A DNA stretch of 6,765 nt, from NCBI GenBank assembly GCA_028292785.1, contig JAQGLQ010000428.1, forward strand, positions 1 through 6,765, written 5' to 3'. Below, piece after piece: positions 5,204-6,765 of the stretch. Positions within the stretch are counted from its first letter, which is position 1; every line of letters starts with the position of its first letter. Both the position numbers and the translations under genes were made by a program. Source of the DNA: Noviherbaspirillum sp. GTDB taxonomy: Bacteria; Pseudomonadota; Gammaproteobacteria; Burkholderiales; Burkholderiaceae. The notes below the pieces were generated by a model, which saw nothing but the letters and a program-made list of their open reading frames with translations, was not told the DNA's origin and did not search any database.

Positions 5204-6580
5204 ATGTCCTCCAAACCAGGCCGTCCACGCCGAAATATGCCCGATCGCAAGCAAGACGACGCCGAGGCGAAGGATCCGCTGCTCGTCACCGACACCGCCG
5301 GCAAGAACGGCGCCGCGGAGGATGCGCAAAAAGAGGAAATGCTGGATGCGAAGACCGCCGCGCTCATGCTCGGGGTCAAGACGCAGACGCTGTATGCGTA
5401 TGTGAGCCGCGGCCTGATCCGCACCGCGCCGCGGCGCGGCACCCAGGCCAGCATGTATCACCGCGAGGATGTGGAAGCGCTGCGCGTGAACGGCCGCAGC
5501 AGCAATGCTTTCTCGGCCGAACCGTCGGATCGCTTGGTGCGCTGGGGCAGCGGAGCTGCCTTGCAGACCGGCGTCACCTCCATCGATGCGGCCGGACCGC
5601 GCTACCGCGGCAAGCTGGCCATCGATCTGGCGAACATGCGGCGGCCGTTCGAAGACTGTGTCGAACTGCTATGGAATGGCGTGCTGCCGTTGCACCGCGT
5701 GGTGTGGGAGCCGCCGCATGTGCCCGACTCCTTTTCCGGCTTCAGCGATGCCATCGTCAAGGTGGCGAAGAATACCAGCTCGCGGCAGTTGCTGGCGCTG
5801 ATCACGGAAGCGTATTCGGCGTCGGTGGGTCGCAATCCGGAGATCGAGCTTCGCGCCCCGGTGCTGGCCGGCCGGCAATTGATCCAGATGCTCGCGCCCA
5901 GCCTCGGCCTGCTGCGCGCGCGGCCGCGCTATATGCTCAATCCGAAGGCCGATTCCATCGCTGCGATCGTGGCCGAAAGCGCCGGCGTGCCGCGCAGCGA
6001 AGAAGCGATCGATGCGCTGAATTCCTGCCTCATCCTGAGCGCCGACCACGAGTTGGCGCCATCGACCTTCGCGGCGCGCGTCGCCGCGTCCGCCGGCGCC
6101 GATATTTTTTCCTGCGTCACCAGCGGGCTCGGCACATTCGAAGGCCCGCTGACCGGCCAGGGCTGCGACGAACCGGAACGGATGCTGCGCGCCGCCCGCT
6201 CACCGAAGAATTACGTCGCCCTGCTGAAGGAGCAGATGCGGCGCAAGGAAACGCTGCTGGGGTACAACCATCCGCTTTATCCGGGGGGCGATCCGCGCGC
6301 GGCCTACCTGCTGGAACTCGCGCGCAGCATGAACAGCAACAACCCGCTCGCCCGTCTGGTGCTCAACAGTATCGATGCCGCGACCCAGGAACTGGGTACG
6401 GTGCCCAGTCTTGCGGTCGGCCTGATCGCCATTTCGGCGGCGCTCGACCTGCCGGAACAATCGCCGGGCGCGCTCATGGCAATCGGCAGGGTGTCGGGAT
6501 GGATCGCGCATGCGTTCGAACAGCGGCTCGCCGGTTCGCTGATGCGGCCGCGCACGCGGTATATCGGGCCGGCGGATTAG
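5204..6580 (+). CDS. Helix-turn-helix / citrate-synthase-like fusion protein, probable non-canonical or inactive enzyme
   Basis: A 458-residue protein in two parts after a polar, basic, probably disordered leader (1-45). Residues 47-93 form a MerR/excisionase-like helix-turn-helix (LDAKTAALMLGVKTQTLYAYVSRGLI, then RRGTQASMYHREDVEAL). Residues ~110-458 are a type II citrate-synthase fold: YRGKLAIDLA, DHELAPSTFAARVAASAGAD with catalytic-type H282, GYNHPLYPGGDPRA with H356, and C-terminal GWIAHAFEQ with RPRTRYIGP. Two hallmarks are altered: the GPLHGGANE loop reads GPLTGQGCDE (T317 in place of His), and the PN-x-D-F motif carrying the catalytic Asp reads PSLAV (A404). Condensing activity is therefore doubtful; a DNA-binding, metabolite-sensing role is plausible (inference). 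The start is uncertain: 5204 has no clear ribosome-binding site; GTG 5114, ATG 5237 and ATG 5339 (right at the HTH, GAGG too close) are alternatives. It is divergent from the catabolic operon. Confidence 0.85.
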   Translation: MSSKPGRPRRNMPDRKQDDAEAKDPLLVTDTAGKNGAAEDAQKEEMLDAKTAALMLGVKTQTLYAYVSRGLIRTAPRRGTQASMYHREDVEALRVNGRSSNAFSAEPSDRLVRWGSGAALQTGVTSIDAAGPRYRGKLAIDLANMRRPFEDCVELLWNGVLPLHRVVWEPPHVPDSFSGFSDAIVKVAKNTSSRQLLALITEAYSASVGRNPEIELRAPVLAGRQLIQMLAPSLGLLRARPRYMLNPKADSIAAIVAESAGVPRSEEAIDALNSCLILSADHELAPSTFAARVAASAGADIFSCVTSGLGTFEGPLTGQGCDEPERMLRAARSPKNYVALLKEQMRRKETLLGYNHPLYPGGDPRAAYLLELARSMNSNNPLARLVLNSIDAATQELGTVPSLAVGLIAISAALDLPEQSPGALMAIGRVSGWIAHAFEQRLAGSLMRPRTRYIGPAD

Positions 6581-6591
6581 CGCGTTGGGGC

Positions 6592-6609
6592 CGAGGCTCA
6601 TTTGCCTCG
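6592..6609. terminator. Weak stem-loop after the HTH-citrate-synthase-like gene
   Basis: CGAGGC-TCATTT-GCCTCG is a perfect 6-bp stem with a 6-nt loop, beginning 12 bp past the stop at 6580. No T run follows on either strand. It sits between two apparently convergent genes, where a two-way terminator would be expected, but the missing T tract keeps this uncertain. Confidence 0.3.
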
Positions 6610-6638
6610 CCGGAACATGCCCCCTACTTCGACTCCCG

Positions 6639-6765
6639 CTACCCCGCCCGCGCCAGATTCTTCCCCGACATCGAAGCCATCAGCCGATCCGACGGCCGGC
6701 GCGCCACGCCCCAGCGGCACGGCCGCTTCGGGAATGCCGACCAGTAGCGCGCATCCTTCGACTGG
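6639..6765 (-). CDS. Possible 3' end of an unrecognised minus-strand gene (partial)
   Basis: From the right edge, one minus-strand frame is open for 41 codons and ends at TAG (6641-6639). It is favoured over the other frames because 36 of its 41 third codon positions are G or C, as expected for a GC-rich coding frame, and it contains a mixed residue set (SKDARYWSAFPKRP... to ...SGKNLARAG). I do not recognise the family. It would be convergent with the HTH-citrate-synthase-like gene across 58 bp. Another minus-strand frame stays open to 6600, so the call is tentative. Confidence 0.3.
   Translation of the reverse strand, partial: QSKDARYWSAFPKRPCRWGVARRPSDRLMASMSGKNLARAG

Noticed and set aside
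5671..6747. A 358-codon plus-strand frame overlapping the HTH-citrate-synthase-like gene and running past its end
   Set aside because: It is out of frame with the conserved citrate-synthase motifs (DHELAPST, NHPLYPGGDPRA) and is compositionally a shadow (A/R/G/P-rich). Its open tail past 6580 alone does not support a gene.

Overview
The window is GC-rich with dense, strongly GC3-biased genes. It carries a Bug-type periplasmic receptor (TctC family) at the head of an aromatic-degradation operon. Together these suggest a beta-proteobacterium of the Burkholderiales (Bordetella/Achromobacter/Variovorax-like); this is inferred from gene content, not from a phylogenetic marker. No rRNA, tRNA, CRISPR array, insertion sequence or phage gene was seen.

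Layout. A leftward (minus-strand) operon runs from about 4963 to beyond base 1. In transcription order it encodes a secreted Bug/TctC solute-binding receptor (4855-3869), an NAD(P)-dependent aldehyde dehydrogenase (3808-2312), the Rieske alpha subunit of a ring-hydroxylating oxygenase (2266-908), its beta subunit (859-338), and the first 108 residues of a protein of the 4,5-dihydroxyphthalate decarboxylase-like/PBP2 family (326 to the window edge). The gaps are 60, 45, 48 and 11 bp, so co-transcription is likely. A divergent gene on the plus strand (5204-6580) encodes an N-terminal MerR/excisionase-like helix-turn-helix fused to a citrate-synthase-fold domain that has lost the usual catalytic aspartate. 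Its end faces a possible minus-strand gene entering from the right edge (6765-6639).

The 348-bp divergent spacer (4856-5203) is the main regulatory element. It holds two adjacent perfect inverted repeats built from the same AATCAA/TTGATT half-site. One half of the first repeat is also the -35 hexamer of a good minus-strand promoter (TTGATT, 17 bp, TGT-TACATT). A 7-bp GC hairpin lies in the operon leader and another lies between the receptor and aldehyde dehydrogenase genes.

Working model (inference). The Bug protein captures an organic acid or related aromatic in the periplasm. The aldehyde dehydrogenase makes a carboxylate, the Rieske oxygenase dihydroxylates the ring using electron-transfer partners encoded elsewhere, and the last protein may act in decarboxylation or ligand binding. 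The divergent HTH-citrate-synthase-like protein is the obvious candidate regulator, with its acyl-CoA/oxoacid-binding fold possibly acting as a sensor. The substrate cannot be named from this window.
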